Assembly: GCA_013400975.1 (NCBI GenBank)
Contig: WBMZ01000342.1
Span: 248,001 to 312,000 of the forward strand
Source of the DNA: Atrichornis clamosus
Lineage: Eukaryota; Chordata; Aves; Passeriformes; Menuridae
Direction: 5' to 3'
Length of the DNA: 64,000 nt
In this document: positions 1 through 13,699 of the stretch, in pieces
How the letters are laid out: the number at the start of each line of letters is the position of its first letter
Position numbering within the stretch: the stretch's first letter is position 1
Position numbers and translations under genes: made by a program
The notes under the pieces: generated by a model
Told to the model about the DNA's origin: nothing
The model's database searches: none
What the model saw: only the letters and a program-made list of their open reading frames with translations

Positions 1-1402
1 TTAATTGAAAACAGACCAAGATGAGAGTATCAATTAACACATAGGTATAGTTTTTAATTTTTAAAAATTTATTTTATAGTGACAGAGTGTGCATTTTTAA
101 AAGGGCATTTCAGCATGTCATGATCTTATTATCTATGCTGAAGACAGAAAACACTATGATCCAGATTTGGTGAAGGGGTAGTACTGTAAAAGGAAAAGCA
201 TAACTTTTTAGTGAGTCATAACATTTTGAGCCGTTATCGGCCTATCTGACAATAGGACACTCAGAGAGGACTTTTCAACTTTAGAGTGGTTTCTCCTTTG
301 TTTAAAATGGAGAACACTTTTAATGCAGAAGTATCCTTACCACTGTACGTACTGATTTTTGACAGAAATTCTTCATTTATGATACAATCAAGAGTGCATG
401 AAAGTGCATTTTCTGTCATTTGCCTGATTTAATTTGGAAGAATTTAGCAAGCATGGAGCAGAGAGTGTAAAAGTTAAGAAGAAATGCATTATGGTATGTG
501 TTATCACCCTGTGTCTTCACCCAGGGATCACTTACAGGAGATCCTAGTCAGTTCCACTCTATATTCAAAGGCTTTTCAGTAGGAACAAAAATTCTTTAAG
601 AATCACCTTCCTCATTGTCAAAAACTAAGCCTCATGTTTTTCAGAGAACTCTGTCTCCCTCCAAGCACTTCTAGTACTAAAGACAAAAGGCCTTGAAAAG
701 TTCTTTGTTGAAAGGAGTTTTGCAATCGTTCATGTGTCACAATATTTGAAGGCAGTCTAGTTTATAAAATATCAGGAAGTTCACGACGAGCTGTTTAGTG
801 ACCTTGTAATAATCTGTCATTTCAGGCAGATTCTGTGGCATCTGAGCCTTTTAATGGTCATTTAGAAAACTGAATTCAATAGGACCGGAAAATAATTACT
901 GCTCTGTTTGGCAGATAAGGATATGCTGGAAGATGCAAGATTTCTTTGGGTATTTCCTTACAATGTTTTGGAGACAACAGATTTTGCAATGGATTATAGA
1001 ATGGTCAATAGCTGCAGCATCAACTGTAAAAACTATATTTCTGTGCTCTACTTGTGCATGTTTGTTGACTGGCTTATTGTTTTGGGGGAATCAGAGAATG
1101 AGTAGGACTGCTCGAGTTATTTGCAGTGGGGAAAATGGAATAGGACTGAAACATCAAGGTGGCAGTAATACCTTTATGGTGAAAACTGGATGGTGTTGTC
1201 ATACATTGCGTTTAGTATGCAGCTTTGAAATCCACACCTGTGCTCTGCATAACCTCTTCCAAAATTAGTTAGCTGTTCCAGATACCAATGCGGGTTTGTA
1301 AAACTACTCATTAGAAGATGGGATTTTAGATGGTACCTCCAGACCCTTTGTAGTTTCTATACATCAAGCAACTTTGGAGGCTAAACAGAGAGAACATGTT
1401 TT
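1..1402. other. AT-rich non-coding DNA, nothing recognised
   Basis: No repeat family, RNA gene or plausible exon is visible. Short frames near 908-1268 lack any recognisable motif and overlap each other in different frames, as expected by chance. Confidence 0.6.
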
Positions 1403-1456
1403 TTGGAACTAGATTATCTTTAAGGTCCCTTCCAACCCAAGCCAATCCTATGATTC
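1403..1456 (+). repeat. CR1 LINE 3'-terminal fragment
   Basis: About 54 bases match the last part of an avian CR1 3' UTR: a TTGGAACTAGATTATCTTTA-type block, then AGGTCCCTTCCAACCCAA, then the CR1 terminal motif CCTATGATTC. Only the extreme 3' end is present, as expected from the strong 5' truncation of CR1 insertions. No target-site duplication is obvious. It is diverged from what I recall of young CR1 copies, so it is an old insertion. Confidence 0.75.
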
Positions 1457-4400
1457 AGTTGTGTTGGCTAATAAGCAGTATCAGTAGTGGTGATGATCAC
1501 AAGACAGTCTGAACTCTGTAGCAGCTGCATACACTTTCTTCTCTTCCTTGTTTCTCAATCAATGCTAATGAAGGAAGGGCTGAAATCATTTTGATATCTG
1601 TGATTCTCTGCAGGATCCTGTGGCAGCATAGATTGCACTGAAAGTGTTGAGGGAACAAACTGGATTAGGTTGGTTGAAGACAAATGGGATGTTTCCTTGC
1701 TTGTGATTTCTCTGCTTCTTATATCTATGTCAACAGGTCACTCACATCTGTTCTGTTGCTTCATTTTTCATAAGTTTTTAGCCTTTAGAACTTCCCTGGA
1801 TTAACTCTTTTTTAGACCATTCCAGAGATTATCTGAGCATCCTACAATGTTCCTACTGAAAGAAGAAGTAAAGAGAAAGGACACACAAAGAGGGACTTCC
1901 TCTGCTCTGATTTTGTAGCTCAGGTGATCAGCAAAGAACAAATGGTGTTTTGGACTTGACGAACTAATTAAGATATATAGGCAGCAGCTGAGGGATTCAG
2001 ATGTACCTACAAAAGGTAGGACAGTACTTTTCCTTACAGATCAGGTCAGACTGGAGGTGGAAAAGGATTAGGTGTGCTTCCAACTGCACTGATTTTTGTA
2101 ATGCCGGAATGAGAGGTTGCTTCTGTCTCCAAGTTAATCAATTCTGTAGTTTTCGCAATACAGCTGCATATTTGCACCAGGCTTGCAGATCTTAGTTTTC
2201 CTGTAATGCTCTTATTCTTAAGGAAGTTGAGTAGATCTGCGTGTTTCTCTTGGCATCCCCATGTCACTCTAGATGCTGTGTAGGTCTATGATTGCTTCAG
2301 AGTTGGCCTAATCTTTGAGAGAAGTGAAAAGAGGTAAGAGCCTCTCAGTTGCCAATCTCCTTAACATTAGAATGAAATGCTATTCAAAGTGCATCTCTTT
2401 TGGAGACTCCATGCTCTCTTTTATACTTTTGATTACCATGAATTAATTCATTTATATGTCAGAAAGGTTAATTAATATATAACTGAAATTAACATGGACA
2501 CTGCTGAGTTGCAAAGCTATTGCTCTGTGTACTATCCAGACACAAGTCTTACTATAGTGTTTACTTTTTGCTCTCAGTCAAGAATTTCTTCCAGCTATAA
2601 AGGGGAAAACATGATACAGTTTACATTTCTATAATTGAAGTTTGAACACACAACTATAGGTGTGGGGACTTAGGAACATCATTCACAGGAATTTATGGAC
2701 TTTAAAAATTATTTTAACTCATTAAACCTTTCTATCATATACTGGATAATCACTGACATTGCATCTATTTATTCACTCTCTTATGCAGAAATGCAAAACA
2801 CTGCAGAACCAGTGAATTTTACCTGTCTTCTAGGCAAGGGTAAGGTGAAACAAAGCTAACCAAATTTGATAGCAATTTCTGCTGCCTTTGATAAGGGATC
2901 TGGTTTTGTGTGTGCTTTCAGCAGTGGGTCTCCTAGGCACTGCACATACTTTGTAAGCCATCAAATTGCTGTCTAAATCTGATGCAGAACGACACTGGGA
3001 TGGAGACTGTTGACTGAACAGCTATGTTATCTCAGAAATGTCTGTGCTCTAGCATGTTGAGAGCCACTACAATCTTGGCAAATGAAAGTCATGTATTCTG
3101 GGAGCTATATCCTTGTGTAAGATGGTTGGCAATAATTCATTCTTCTACGGTAATAAATTAGATGGTGTCCACATTGGGTGGGGGAGAGGAGAGGAGGGAA
3201 GAAACATTGGAACATGTTTTTGAATGCGAGTAGCTCCATAAATAAATTTGGATATAGAATTCAGAAATTGCAGGAAAAAACAGCATAGATTGTCAGAAGC
3301 TGTGTTCTTGCAACTGAGGCATCTCTTGGACTTCTAGAGACATAAACAAACACATTGCAAATTATCCTGCAAAGTATGAAATGCCGGACAGGAGATTCAT
3401 GTAGCACAGGTGGTTTCAAGAGAACACGCAGAAACCAGAAGCAAGGAGGGTGTAGGGAATCTGCCTATATAGCAAATATGACTAGATCAGTTGGGATTAA
3501 ATGCGCTCCAGAGGGCAATTACAATCTCAATTATTCTATAATTCTCTGATCTTTATGTAACTTGGATGCGACTTCCCACATGTCAGACATTTTAAGATTC
3601 AGTTTCTTATAGTGCTGTGTCTTTAAAAAGACTGTTCTATACCAGTAGAGTCATTAGAGTTGTCTTCTTGGTTTTTAATTTGTGAAATTTTGGTATAGAA
3701 GTGTAATATATACTTTGGTATACTTCTTACTTCTCCTCTCCAATGCAGTTATTAATCTCATAGACATTATTGCCCACTAATAAATTTAGAAGCTTTTTTT
3801 TTTTAGTTGTTGTTAAATGCTTTATAACTCATGCTCATAAAATTGCATTGGATTGACACACACTGTACAAATTGGGAGTTTTTTTCTTTTTATTTCAAGA
3901 GAAGGCTGTATATTTGGTTAAAATCAGAGAAGTCTAGAAGAAATAAAAGTAGGGTTTGGGTTTTTTTTTAACTTTCGTTTTTTCAAGAGATCTGAAGTGT
4001 CGTTCATACGGTGAATGCTCATGTAATGATAATAGTGTGAAGTGAATCCAAAGTTGTTTTTATTTTCTAAAGTTCTGAAATGCATAGAGCAATTATAGTT
4101 GTAAGGAACCGTGTCTTACAGGGAACTTACTCTGTAGAAAGTGTGGGCAGATTTGCTCGACCCACGCTGTGCTACTCTAGAAGGAGCTGGATTTTTTTCT
4201 GCTAATCTCTTTGGACCAACTACCATTGAGATGAACGGAATTGCTTGGAAAAATAAAATGCAGTATTTTTTTTCTAGCATTTTTCATGGCCACGTCTGAG
4301 TCTCCATCCTATGACTTTTTGCTCTGAGAGTGAGGCTTACATTAGCATTTGCAGGAAGCCTGATTCAACTGAAAGACATGAGCCTATAAATACTTGCAGT

Positions 4401-5443
4401 TTCATAGCTGTGTACATGTTACCAGTATGTCCTTTCCTACTTTTCAAATGATTGCATGCAGGAACAGATACCTGAACAATACTCTAAATTGCTTCTGAAA
4501 AGGTACACACATAGGGTACCTTTCTGAGAGTCCTAATATTTCTGTTCTGCTTCTTAAAACCACGTTTTCAAATACAGTGGAGTTCCTTGAAGTCATATAT
4601 TAAAAAGGGAAATTATACTAATTCAATAGGATGAAAGTCATCTTGTTCTACAGTTTTTTAAACTTTATTGTGGTTTTTAGAAATAGCTGAAGGGAAGAAT
4701 GAATAGTCAGTCTCAACAGAGAATATCTGAGTTTGAATCCTCTGAAACATTCCAGTGCTGTTGAATAATAGTTTTTGTTTTCCTTTGCTTGTGAGGTAAG
4801 TATGTGTGTCTGTTTGAGGGCTTTGAGGCGTTTCATTTTCCAGTTAGAAGTAAGCTTTATATTTATTTATAAGAGAAGAAAAATTACATTAAAATGTTTT
4901 TGATTCAGAGGTAATGCATACAAGTAATATGCAACTTTTGAAAGCAGCTAGACTATCATGCTCTTTTAAAATTCATTGTATAGAGTGCAAATTACCTGTA
5001 AATTAAACACTTTTGGAAGTAAGATAACTACATGCAAATAAATAATTAACTTGAAAACTTCTTAATACGTGTTTTGTGCAGTGGCTTGGATTTTGGAGGG
5101 GTAGCAGTGAGATTAGGTTATGCAGTTGTGAGCCAGGTTGCTGATTAACTGTGTTAAAGGAATATTCCGAAGTTAAACACTACTTATAAATCCCCTGATG
5201 TGTATCAGTGGCTCTGCTGCTTGCATATACTGCGTTACAAAAATTACTGTTCACATCTGACCAGTATTTTTCTGTGTTTTTGCCAGGTTTTTCACATTTA
5301 GATTAGTCTATAGCAGCACTGGCAGCAGAAAGTTTGTGTATCTTAAACCAGGCTGGCTGCTGACAAAAGGAAGTTTTTAGATTATCTAGTAACCTGCTAT
5401 CCCTATCAGCTAAAATCATCTTCTACTAACTCTCAATAGCCTT
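1457..5443. other. Non-coding stretch, nothing recognised
   Basis: AT-rich single-copy-like DNA. It holds a short purine-rich run near 3177-3202 (G and A with three G-tracts) and T-rich runs near 3790 and 3960. The small frames at 2001-2267 and 3355-3549 have no recognisable domain. No gene or repeat family can be supported. Confidence 0.55.
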
Positions 5444-5539
5444 TTGAGGGAAGCACAACATACCCAGGCCATTGCACAAGATTTCACTCATCTGAATTCT
5501 CTCTCCAGCTCTGCACAGAACTGTGAAGCTTTGGTGGCC

Positions 5540-5941
5540 ATGGAAAGGCCCTGGGTACCCGCTTCAAACCCTGCTCTCAGACCTGAAGTCCTTGCAGGCA
5601 AACTTTCCTTCTGGGAGGATGCTTGTTACCCTTTTCCTCCCGCATGGATGGCTCTTCTAGGGCCATCAGCTGCTTCTTGCAGAGAAGCAGAGCATCAGGA
5701 GGGCTTTTTGCAACTTGGAGAAGCACTAAGTCTGAGAAATTTTTTGTGTTGTTTGAAGTATGGCTACTCCCTGGTACTGTCATCTTCTCACCCATGGGAA
5801 CATGACCTCATGGAAAAGCGTGTGTGGGCTCAGTGTCATCATTTAAGCATGTCAGAGAATTGTTGTTTTTCACCCTGCACTCCACTCCTGTTACCGGAGA
5901 GGAACACTGAGCTCATAATGGGTAACAGAAATCTTGTTTGA
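5540..5941 (+). other. Unproven ORF (134 codons including the stop) followed by AATAAA
   Basis: The open frame extends upstream to about 5444, but the first ATG is at 5540. It sits in a strong Kozak context (GCC ATG G). The 133-residue product has no signal peptide, clear membrane segment, domain or low-complexity bias that I recognise. Ten bases after the stop lies AATAAA (5952-5957), followed by a T-rich stretch, so the layout resembles a terminal exon. A pyrimidine-rich stretch ending in CCAG near 5500-5512 could act as a splice acceptor. Against coding: overlapping frames exist on both strands, the local sequence is simply GC-richer than its surroundings, and nothing resembles a known protein. 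It could be the last exon of a long non-coding RNA, or chance. Confidence 0.15.
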
Positions 5942-8129
5942 TGCTTCTGTTAATAAACATTGCACAGAACTGAGTTTTTTGTCCCTCTGATGCAAGTCAT
6001 CCTCTAACACAGTAAAAGTGCAGTTGGCAGGTGCTGACCACACTGCACAATTCCATACAACATTGTCTTTTATTTTTTTTATGTGTTAGAGTGGAAACTA
6101 AGCATTCCCCTTTCATTGGAAGGAAGAAGATGTATCTGATTTAGAATGACTGGAGTAGTAAGTCATGGGCAGAGTGATGGATCTGAGGTATACTTGAAGG
6201 GATAATTGTACACAACCAGTAAAGCTGGTAAATATTTAAGGGTCATGGGTTAAATGTCAGAGCCACAGTACTTGAGCTCAACTCCATAAAGTATCAAGAA
6301 TGACTGGTAATTAAATCCAGGGTATATTTCACCAAAGGGAAATAAATTTGACAGCTAACAACCAATACTGGATTACCACCTCTCAGAGGTTAGGGATCAT
6401 GCTAGTAATTGTAGGTGGTTTACAGTTGTTAACATAATAGTAATAGGTAGAATGATTGCTTACTCACAGACATCACAATACCAAGCAAGACTAAATCTTC
6501 TGCATGTTAAAGAGAAAAAGAAGACCCCTAATCATTACAGTGACTTCATTTTATTTCACTCAGCATTTTGCTGTTTAAAATAAACATCCTTAGGCTATTC
6601 CTGCTCAAATCTCAAAAGTGAAGGTAATCATGATACAATGGCCTCAACTCTTCCCTGAAGTTGACTGTAAGGAGTATTTAAAGTTGTAACAGAAAAGTGG
6701 CTTTGCAATATATTTTTCCGAGCTGCTTTACATTTAGAAAGCAACATGGATATGTCTGCATTTAATGATTGTGACAAACTCCTTTCTTCCCCTGCTCCCC
6801 TTCCCAAAGTGGATTTTTACCACTGAATAATCTTTTCTTGAATAAGCTCTCCTTGGTAGTCTTCTAAGGCCTTGCGTTTATGGAACATTTTAGCCAAAAT
6901 TTAAGACACAATTAAAACCATGGTTGATAATTAACATGGTTTCACATACTGGAAACAGATACATAGTAGATCTGACACAAGATATATTAATTGCAAAATC
7001 TCTTATGTTGTGTTTTAGGTGATCATCTAAACTAGACACCAATTACTTCTCATCAGGACATCCTGCTCAGTAGTTTTTATGCTTGTCAACAGAAGGAGTT
7101 GCAGAAGGAGATGCTTAGCACAAGCTCTGGTTAGAGTAAAGATTCATTTGCAAGATTTTACAGCAGATGTGGGAACATTACTTAATACTGGTACAGAGCA
7201 AAAAGCTTTAAAATATTAAATCATGTGGTGTGATATCCTCAAAGAATGATTAATATTTCATTTTCAAAGCATGTGTTTTCCATAGATGAGACCCCATTAT
7301 TTTGAGAAGCTTGTAAGAGAAAATTCTCTGTTCTTGCCTACTCTCCCGTTGACTCCAGTTTATTTGGAATTTTGCATCATCAAGGGTTTGTTGTAATCAT
7401 GTCCAACTTGCAGAGGATGTACAAGAAGTGTAATTTTCCACATGTATGACAAATAGGACTTAATAGTGTTTGGGTTTGAGAGGAAGAATGCAAACTAGGC
7501 CCAATTCATGTAGTCATAACTAATTGTCATTAATAAAAAGCTAAGATACTTGTGCTGAGTGTTGAAAAAGTTCCTGACCCTTTTCAACAGTATTAAGCAT
7601 AGTTCTCTATACCCAGGGTGGCCAGCAATGGTGGATATAGAGGAGTGCCTTGAAAGCTTGACTGCGGCTTGTAGCTGAGTAGGATGTGTTGGTGTTAGAC
7701 AATGCAGTTCCTCCTGGCAACTTGTGCTGCGTTGCAGGTCGACAGCTCTAACTTGGATTAAGTTAACTGGACTGGTAATCATGTAAGTGGCAGTGAAGAC
7801 AAAGAAACTTACTGTCACCATGAAGAAATTCAAGTAAATCCCTGTGTGCTTGCAAGTCTCTGTAGTTTTTGCCAGAATCCTCCTACTTATGGTAATAAAA
7901 AGGACACAGTTTGCATTTGCTTGCCTTCCAGAGATAAAACTCTTTGAGAACAACAACCTTGACTCAGCTGTACAAAATGAGGTGATTTGTAAAAACTTGA
8001 GCAATTTTATTTATTTGTTATGGGGAATTTTGTTTGGTTTGAGGGCTCTTGGATTTTTTAATGCTTTCCTGTACCAACAAGCTTCCTGCTGGGACAGAAA
8101 GTTTCTCTAGGTTCCTCAGGGGACAAGTG
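5942..8129. other. Non-coding stretch with one long chance frame
   Basis: AT-rich. The minus-strand frame at 7495-8004 (169 codons) is the longest in the window, but it begins at a TTG and shows no family motif beyond a hydrophobic stretch near residues 57-80. No repeat is recognised. Nothing else in the stretch can be supported. Confidence 0.5.
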
Positions 8130-8660
8130 GATTTGTTTGCATGGTCTCCAAGTGACAGCTGCCTGTCATTGACATCAGCGCTCCTGTTGCTCACTTTCTG
8201 CCTTCTCTTCCTCACTGTTCCTCTCTCTGCTCCCCCCCATTTGCCTTTTTCTCCTCTGTGGCCATTCAGCTGTGGGCAGTCATAATGCCTGGCACAGCCC
8301 TGGGTTTGTCTTTCGGGTCCTCCTGTTTCCTCCTTGTGAGGCCCAGAGGTTTCCAATGTCTGCAGTCGTTTCAGGTCTTCCTTTCAGAAAGGCAAAAGCT
8401 GATGTGGAGATCCTGTCCAGACCTGTGGGAAAGTGCAGTCCAGCAACAGCTATTAATACTGTTCCTTTCCCAGTCCTTCTGAAAGGAACTCCCAACAGGA
8501 AGGTTTCAGCGCTCTGCACAACTTTGCAGCTTCGCTTTAACTCTTTGGTTAACTCTTCGGCTCCTACATCATTAAGCTGCCTCAACAAAGCTGCCTTGGC
8601 TTTTTTCGTCAACGCTTACCAGTAAATGGCTGTGATGTGTGAAGGGGTTTGCACGCTAAC
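8130..8660. other. GC-richer patch with overlapping open frames on both strands
   Basis: This block is clearly less AT-rich than its flanks. It has a pyrimidine-rich run (8185-8235) and at least six CpGs between 8505 and 8660. Frames of 110-117 codons are open on both strands at the same place (8272-8625 plus, 8280-8612 minus), which is typical of stop-poor GC-rich sequence and not of a gene. I recognise no protein family in any frame. It could be a regulatory element or an exon of a non-coding RNA. Confidence 0.3.
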
Positions 8661-9639
8661 CTTTTTGGAGTGTAGTTTGCTCTGCTCCTTGAGGCTTTGC
8701 TCTCCGTCAGCCTACATATTTAACACAAATGGGATACTGCACATGCCTTGCAAGGGAAGAATGGAGGTTCTCATTGCTCTCTGGTAATCACTGTCAGCTT
8801 GTGCCATTTTTGACATAAGATAGGTATCTGCCTCTTCTGGCCTCTCTTAGAGGAGCTTTAATTAAAAACTAAGGGGGAAGGAATTTATCACTGCTACATG
8901 GGGTAAGCAACTTGCAGAGATGTTTAATTTCAGACATATTTTGAAGTGCCAACTATTCATGAAATAGCCACTGAAATACTAACACTACGAGTTCTCTCTA
9001 GGGGCATTTTTTGCAGGTTTTTATGGTTTTCCCCTTTAGGAAACAGAAATTATTTAGTCAGTTTCACTTTTGCTTCTAGACTGATTCTAATTGAGGTCAT
9101 CATAGTCTTTTGTGGCTGGGCAGCATATTACTGCATTTGCACCTTAGCATGAGGGGTTTTCCTTTGTAAAGCTGAAAAGCTGCGTTTATCCTTCTTATCT
9201 GCATTTAACATCTGTGCTTATTTGTCATACATAGCTTTAAAAATTATTTCTATGGTTCTGTGGAAAAAATTGTTTTATGAATGTAGTCATCAACACAGTT
9301 ATTGGTAAAAGGTCTGTCAACGTGTTCCCAGTGGTTGTTGCCTAAACAGTGAAAAGTAATAAACATAATAATAGCACTTTATTGATGCATTCCTGGCATT
9401 TTAAAATTCAGAATGAACCATTCCCTTTTTTAAAATGTAATGGAAGATATAGGATTGTAGCAGTGCCACAGTGTTATTGTGATTAGAATATCCCAAAAGC
9501 ATAACTATGATGGAGTTTTTGTGTTACTCCATTCTTCCACAATCCTTTCCTTTTAGACTCCCAAGAAAAATATGAATGCTGCCTAAAAATATGTACCTTA
9601 AAAGCACTGCTTAAAGTGTTTCTTCTCTTTTTATTAAAA
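8661..9639. other. Non-coding stretch, nothing recognised
   Basis: AT-rich sequence without repeat families or supported exons. Confidence 0.5.
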
Positions 9640-9726
9640 CAAAAAAAAAAACCCAAACCAAAAACAAACAAACAAAAACCAAAGAAAAAAACCCACAAAA
9701 AACCCCCAAAAAACCCCCACAAAAGA
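9640..9726. repeat. A/C-rich low-complexity tract
   Basis: Runs of A interrupted by short C-runs. On the minus strand this reads as G-runs separated by T-runs: two G5 runs and one G3 run spaced by about six T. It is one G-run short of a canonical quadruplex motif. The glycine/phenylalanine-rich minus-strand frame here is purely a product of this tract. Confidence 0.85.
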
Positions 9727-12700
9727 CACACATATATGTTCTTTGTGGAAAACTAAATTATGTAAGAAAATAAATGCTACTTAGGAGGAAATGTAACAGA
9801 TGAAGTATAAAGAGTTTTACTTCCTGTATTTTGATTTTTAACCTTTCCCAAACTTTCTCTATTGTAAAGTTAAAACAAAGTCTTATCAGTGAGTGCCATA
9901 TAGCAGCAGCTGGATAGCATTAGAGCCCTCTGTACGAGCTATTCTTCTTCATTACCTTTTTTGTGACAGCTCTTACTTTGCACACAAAATGTTACTTTGT
10001 ATTGAAGATTTATGTAATTTTGGTATCTTCCATTCTGAATTAAAGCATGATTGTGATGGAAATGGGGAGTTTACAAGCAGAGTCATTAGCAATTTATGGG
10101 AGAAAAAAAAGATGAAATTTAAAATGTTCAGTGGAGAAAACATGCGTTTATACAAGGACTTTAATTCCCCTTTCCCTGGCCCTACCCAGGGAAATCATCC
10201 CTTCTTCCTTCATTTCATGTCAGTGAAAGAAGAGTATTACTTTAGTTGTTTCAGAGAGGGTGTTTGATGGCAAATCTGTTTCTGGTTTTTGTGTGTATTA
10301 AAGTTAAATAATCTGTGGGGTACATTCCTGTTAGAGCAAAAATGGCACACAGTCTTGCTCATTACCTGATAAACTGATGTGATTAATCTTTAACTTCTAA
10401 TGTTTATTTAAAATGTCTCTAATTTATTTAAATAGTAATTTAAATTTGGAGCCAGCAGAGTGATCGCTACTAGTACAGTGTTCAGGCCTGGAGGTGTCAA
10501 ATTACATCTTGGACTTTTCCTCTGACACTGCTGTAAGGAGCATGGGAATGCTAGAGAAGTGTTACCCTCATCCCCTAGAGTGAGAAGGCATTGGTTTTTG
10601 TTACAATTTCAAATTACTACATGGGCTCAGGATTTTTCTGATATGTTAATCACAGAAAAAAAGTGGTTTTTTCAACCAAGTGTTTGCAGGAACATGCAAG
10701 TTCTGGTGGCAGTCAATAAAACAGATTCAAGTCTTCGTTATCCCTACCAGCACTGTTATTTTTAGACTAATGATCCACATATTCAATTCCACATTGCAGA
10801 AGTACATTTTACCATATTTCTGAACATTCTGAAGTGGATATTTACAGATCTATTGAAAGATTTATTCCATAGGAATAATTTTGCAAGCAATTACTGGTCC
10901 CTGGCCTCCCACATGCCATCTGAAATTTCTGGTCTGTGGTGTGTACAGCTGAATGCTCTTTGGTCCAAAAATTGGAAAATATCTATACAAAGGTATCATA
11001 ACTGCAACAAAAAAGATGCATGGGGGCAACCTGAGAATAATCCCTAAGGTGTTTAAAGGACACATCTGAAGGGCTAGGCTTAAAGTCCGTGATGTGTTTT
11101 CAGTGAATTAGGGATTTAAGAGATGGGTATGGACTCTATACACATTGAGGAACAGGTGGTTCTGGGATAAATCCCTCCCAAGGATGCTGTTTTGGTTTGC
11201 CTTCCCTCTCTCAGCTTCAAAAGGCTTGTGTTCATACAGGCAGTAAAGTGGAAAAATTTTAACATTGCAGAAAGGTTATTAGTAACAAGATAGTGATTTC
11301 TCACCCAGATCTGCCAGTCACCCTTCCAGTTGTTTTGAGTGTGTTTTGTCTAACTTTAAGTATGCTCTAAGCAAGACCTGTTTGCAGCACGTATTGATGC
11401 TGATGTTAGTCAAAGGACAGTAGTAATAGCCTAAGGGGATAACCTTACCTGGAAATTAACTTCTTTATACTCCCCTCAGTTTCCGCACAAATATTCATGT
11501 TTGCTGATTCAGGGACCAGACCAGAGGAAGCCTATAGTTGGTGTTTCTTGTTTGAAAGTGTGTTTGGGCTGGTTTCCTAAGGAAACAAGGCTTAGGCAAT
11601 CACACTGGTTTTTTTCTGTGCCTACCTTCTCCCTGGGGGCTTTTGAATTTCCTAGACAATTTCAAATGAAAGTCTCACAGATAATGAATTTTCTTGAAGT
11701 CTGAAAATCAGTGGCCAGGGAAGGGAGAGGAACTGAAAGTAATGCCCCCATTGAGGGAATGGTAAGTACAACTTAGCTGTTGTCCATTCTGTTCAGCAGG
11801 AGATGTGTGGTGGGACAGCACCTGGCTCTAGCAGAGGCTGTCCTTGCCTGGAGAGGTGCTATAGGGAACATAAGAGCAGAACCTTTTGGAGGAGGGAGGA
11901 AGCAAGCAGCTGAGATGGTGAAGGACATTGAAAATTATAACTCTGTGAGAAGACAGGCATCATTAATTCTGTTGCTCACAGGAAATATTGTTGCAAGAGT
12001 GGACTTCACATTAGTGAATTGTGAAGCATGTCTTCATGCTTCATGAGAATTCTCCTATCAGCTGTGAGACAATCACACCTTTCAACACAGCCCAAACATG
12101 CCACTTGCCTAGTAATTTCTGACTGTAGCCTTACAGCTTACAAAGGAATACGGACAATACAAGGCAAAGCAGTTGTGTTTCCTGTGGCTAAATCCTTTCA
12201 AGCAAGGATGGCCAAAAAACTTTTTTTTAAAAAAGACTTTTCCTAGAGCTTTGGATATTTGTGCATCTACTCTCCAGACAACACCCATGCTTTTCATGTC
12301 TGGTTGTTACATCATATTTGTTGCATTGTCTCTGGGGTATCTATCTACTTTAGGCAAGATGACTGACAGCTGTCAGTATCTGCCTGTGCTGTCACTTATT
12401 AATCCAGAGAGCCAGGCCCTTCAGCGTTGTGCACCTGCAAACAATAAACTGTCACCATCATAGTGTAATTTTATTTTTTAGCATGTTTTAAAATATGTAA
12501 TAGTATTTGTATGGCTCATAAACTTAAAGTACATAATGCTGTCATCATGTAGGGGTCAGATGATCAGTATTGTGTTAACTTTGCCTTTTTTACACACTAC
12601 CATTTTTACATTATTCATTTGAGAACTTTCTTCAACAGATGTAGCATGTGTTATGGTCTGGTGGCTGCCAAACTCCAGCTGCAGACTTCTTGAGGCCAAG

Positions 12701-13699
12701 AACCTCTTCTGAAACTCTTTGTCATTTCAAGCTCAGATGTATATTTGAGAACAGTTCTCCAACCTTTAAAGGTCTTCAGGGACAAAGTCCATAAAGTTAG
12801 TAAAGAGAAATCACACCCAAGGAGAGACTTTGAAGCCTGAAAATGTTTCAGCGCAATTCTGTCCTGGTCCTATTTTTAAAGGAATTAAGTAATTTTAGAA
12901 TTGCTTGTTCCCTTCTATCAGGATGTCAATCCTGCAATGCATACCACTTCCATCTCTGTGTTTGAATTTTCTCCATTTTATTAAAATTCCTCTCTCAGGC
13001 TTTCCTTGCGCTCCATTCCTCGTTGTTGTTCAAGGGTGCTTAATTCCTGTTTAGAAGAGGGATGAAGACTCTGACAGCTGTGTCTGGGTCCTTACAGTTG
13101 CTGGGAACAGGTTTTGGACTTTGACACAGTCCTAAATCACCCAAAGGAGCTTTTGCTTTCTATGGGACTTTAGCTGGGACCCATAAATATTTATTCATCA
13201 GCCAGGTTTCTTTTGTTTGCCCTGCTATCTCTTCCTGGTCCTGGCAACACAGCAAGTGACAGCTTGAAAAGTTTGGAATGTTAAAAAAACTTAAGTGGGA
13301 ACAGGACAGAAATGCAAAGAGCCAGAGAGAGTTTGCTTTCTATTGGGAGGTAGGAGCAAGACTCACTGCAGTAAAAGAAAGTCACTTGGCTTCCACAGCA
13401 TTCTTCTGGAAACCTGCTTGAATGAAGACAGCAGAGCGACAGATGTAAGTGACAATGCTTTCCTCCCCAGAGGGAAAATACAGAGAGAAGAACTAAAATA
13501 GTCAGCAAAAGTTTTGTGTGCAAGTCAGTTCATGTATATATATATGCTAAAGCAACATCAGACCAGGGATGTATCAGGTTAAGACTCCAGCTGTTCTGCA
13601 GATGGAGTGAGAAGGATTAGAGAGATGTCCCATCACAGAGGATTGCAAGAAAATCTTGAGAGTAGCTACTATGAAAATACTGAACTTTCAACAGTGTAT
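9727..13699. other. Non-coding stretch, nothing recognised
   Basis: AT-rich sequence. The block 10370-10460 is a run of ATTTA/TTAAT-type motifs that might be regulatory. The 124-codon frame at 9893-10267 shows no domain. No repeat family or RNA gene is recognised. Confidence 0.5.

Noticed and set aside
7495..8004. Longest frame in the window (169 codons, minus strand)
   Set aside because: It starts at TTG, shows no family motif apart from one hydrophobic stretch, and its length is not surprising for one frame among six in 64 kb.
8272..8625. Frames of 110-117 codons on both strands in the GC-richer patch
   Set aside because: Opposite-strand openness follows from base composition, and no protein family is recognised.
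9483..9731. Glycine/phenylalanine-rich minus-strand frame
   Set aside because: It is the translation of an A/C-rich low-complexity tract.
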